Of a stretch of 64,000 bases of DNA, positions 63,982 through 64,000 are shown one piece after another (positions within the stretch are counted from its first letter, which is position 1; each line of letters begins with the position of its first letter). Position numbers and translations under genes: made by a program. This stretch comes from CAZCJU01 sp964562175 (lineage in GTDB: Bacteria > Bacillota > Clostridia > Oscillospirales > CAG-272): assembly GCA_964562175.1 (NCBI GenBank), contig CAZLRV010000003.1:44832-108831 (forward strand). Direction: 5' to 3'. The notes beneath the pieces are model-generated. The model saw only the letters and a list, made by a program, of their open reading frames with translations, was not told the origin of the DNA and did no database searches.

Positions 63982-64000
63982 ATGGTTGCGAGGAAAAGTT

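Noticed and set aside
1..64000. CRISPR arrays, insertion sequences, prophage or tRNA genes
   Set aside because: I found no direct-repeat/spacer pattern, no transposase or phage protein, and no tRNA or rRNA sequence in the window.

Overview
The window looks like a chromosomal segment of an anaerobic, low-to-moderate GC Clostridia bacterium, probably a gut or rumen commensal. The family cannot be fixed from sequence alone. Supporting evidence: a DivIVA-type protein, a YmfF/YmfH peptidase pair, the lysine-decarboxylase-like/holB/ricT run typical of Firmicutes, a PyrK-dependent dihydroorotate dehydrogenase, cohesin- and dockerin-like surface proteins, many lipoprotein binding proteins, strong Shine-Dalgarno sites, and several TTGACA-17-TATAAT promoters. 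I see no IS element, phage gene, CRISPR array, rRNA or tRNA.

Layout. 1-8.9 kb (minus strand): a MurE-like ligase cut by the window edge, then a separate operon that reads PqqD-like protein, a 2333-residue secreted fibro-slime protein, and a 76-residue Cys-containing peptide, ending at a good terminator. 9.4-15.5 kb (plus): split transketolase, truB, mfd. 15.6-23.4 kb (plus): two M16 peptidase-like proteins (YmfF/YmfH type), lgt, folD, then a peptidoglycan-peptide salvage set (PepD, dipeptide epimerase, NlpC/P60). 23.4-27.1 kb (minus): DivIVA-like protein, XRE-TPR regulator and two tandem GT10 fucosyltransferase-like genes. 27.2-30.8 kb (plus): FkbM methyltransferase, a membrane-anchored cohesin-like protein and a secreted dockerin-like protein.

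30.8-39.3 kb (minus): a polar amino-acid ABC importer, pyrB-pyrI, a PHP-domain protein, an aldolase/dehydrogenase fusion and a zinc-type alcohol dehydrogenase. 39.5-44.6 kb (plus): an acyl-adenylating ligase, an acyl carrier protein and two paralogous sugar-type binding lipoproteins. 44.6-54.3 kb: a small flavodoxin-like protein (minus), then on plus an unrecognised protein with a nuclease-fold-like motif, a phosphodiester glycosidase-like protein, a membrane protein, a DNA polymerase IV with no room for a leader, a DUF1294 protein, a decarboxylase-like PLP enzyme, holB, ricT, a glycolipid glycosyltransferase and an SDR. 54.4-55.2 kb (minus): an EamA transporter. 55.4-63.8 kb (plus): the pyrimidine operon pyrC-carA-carB-pyrK-pyrD-pyrF-pyrE.

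How the genes work together. pyrC-carAB-pyrKDFE plus the distant pyrBI supply every step of de novo UMP synthesis. The CarA subunit, however, has glycine where the glutaminase cysteine nucleophile should be, so this synthetase may rely on free ammonia. The least familiar module is the PqqD / giant fibro-slime protein / Cys peptide operon, which resembles a peptide-modification locus built around a surface fibre protein.
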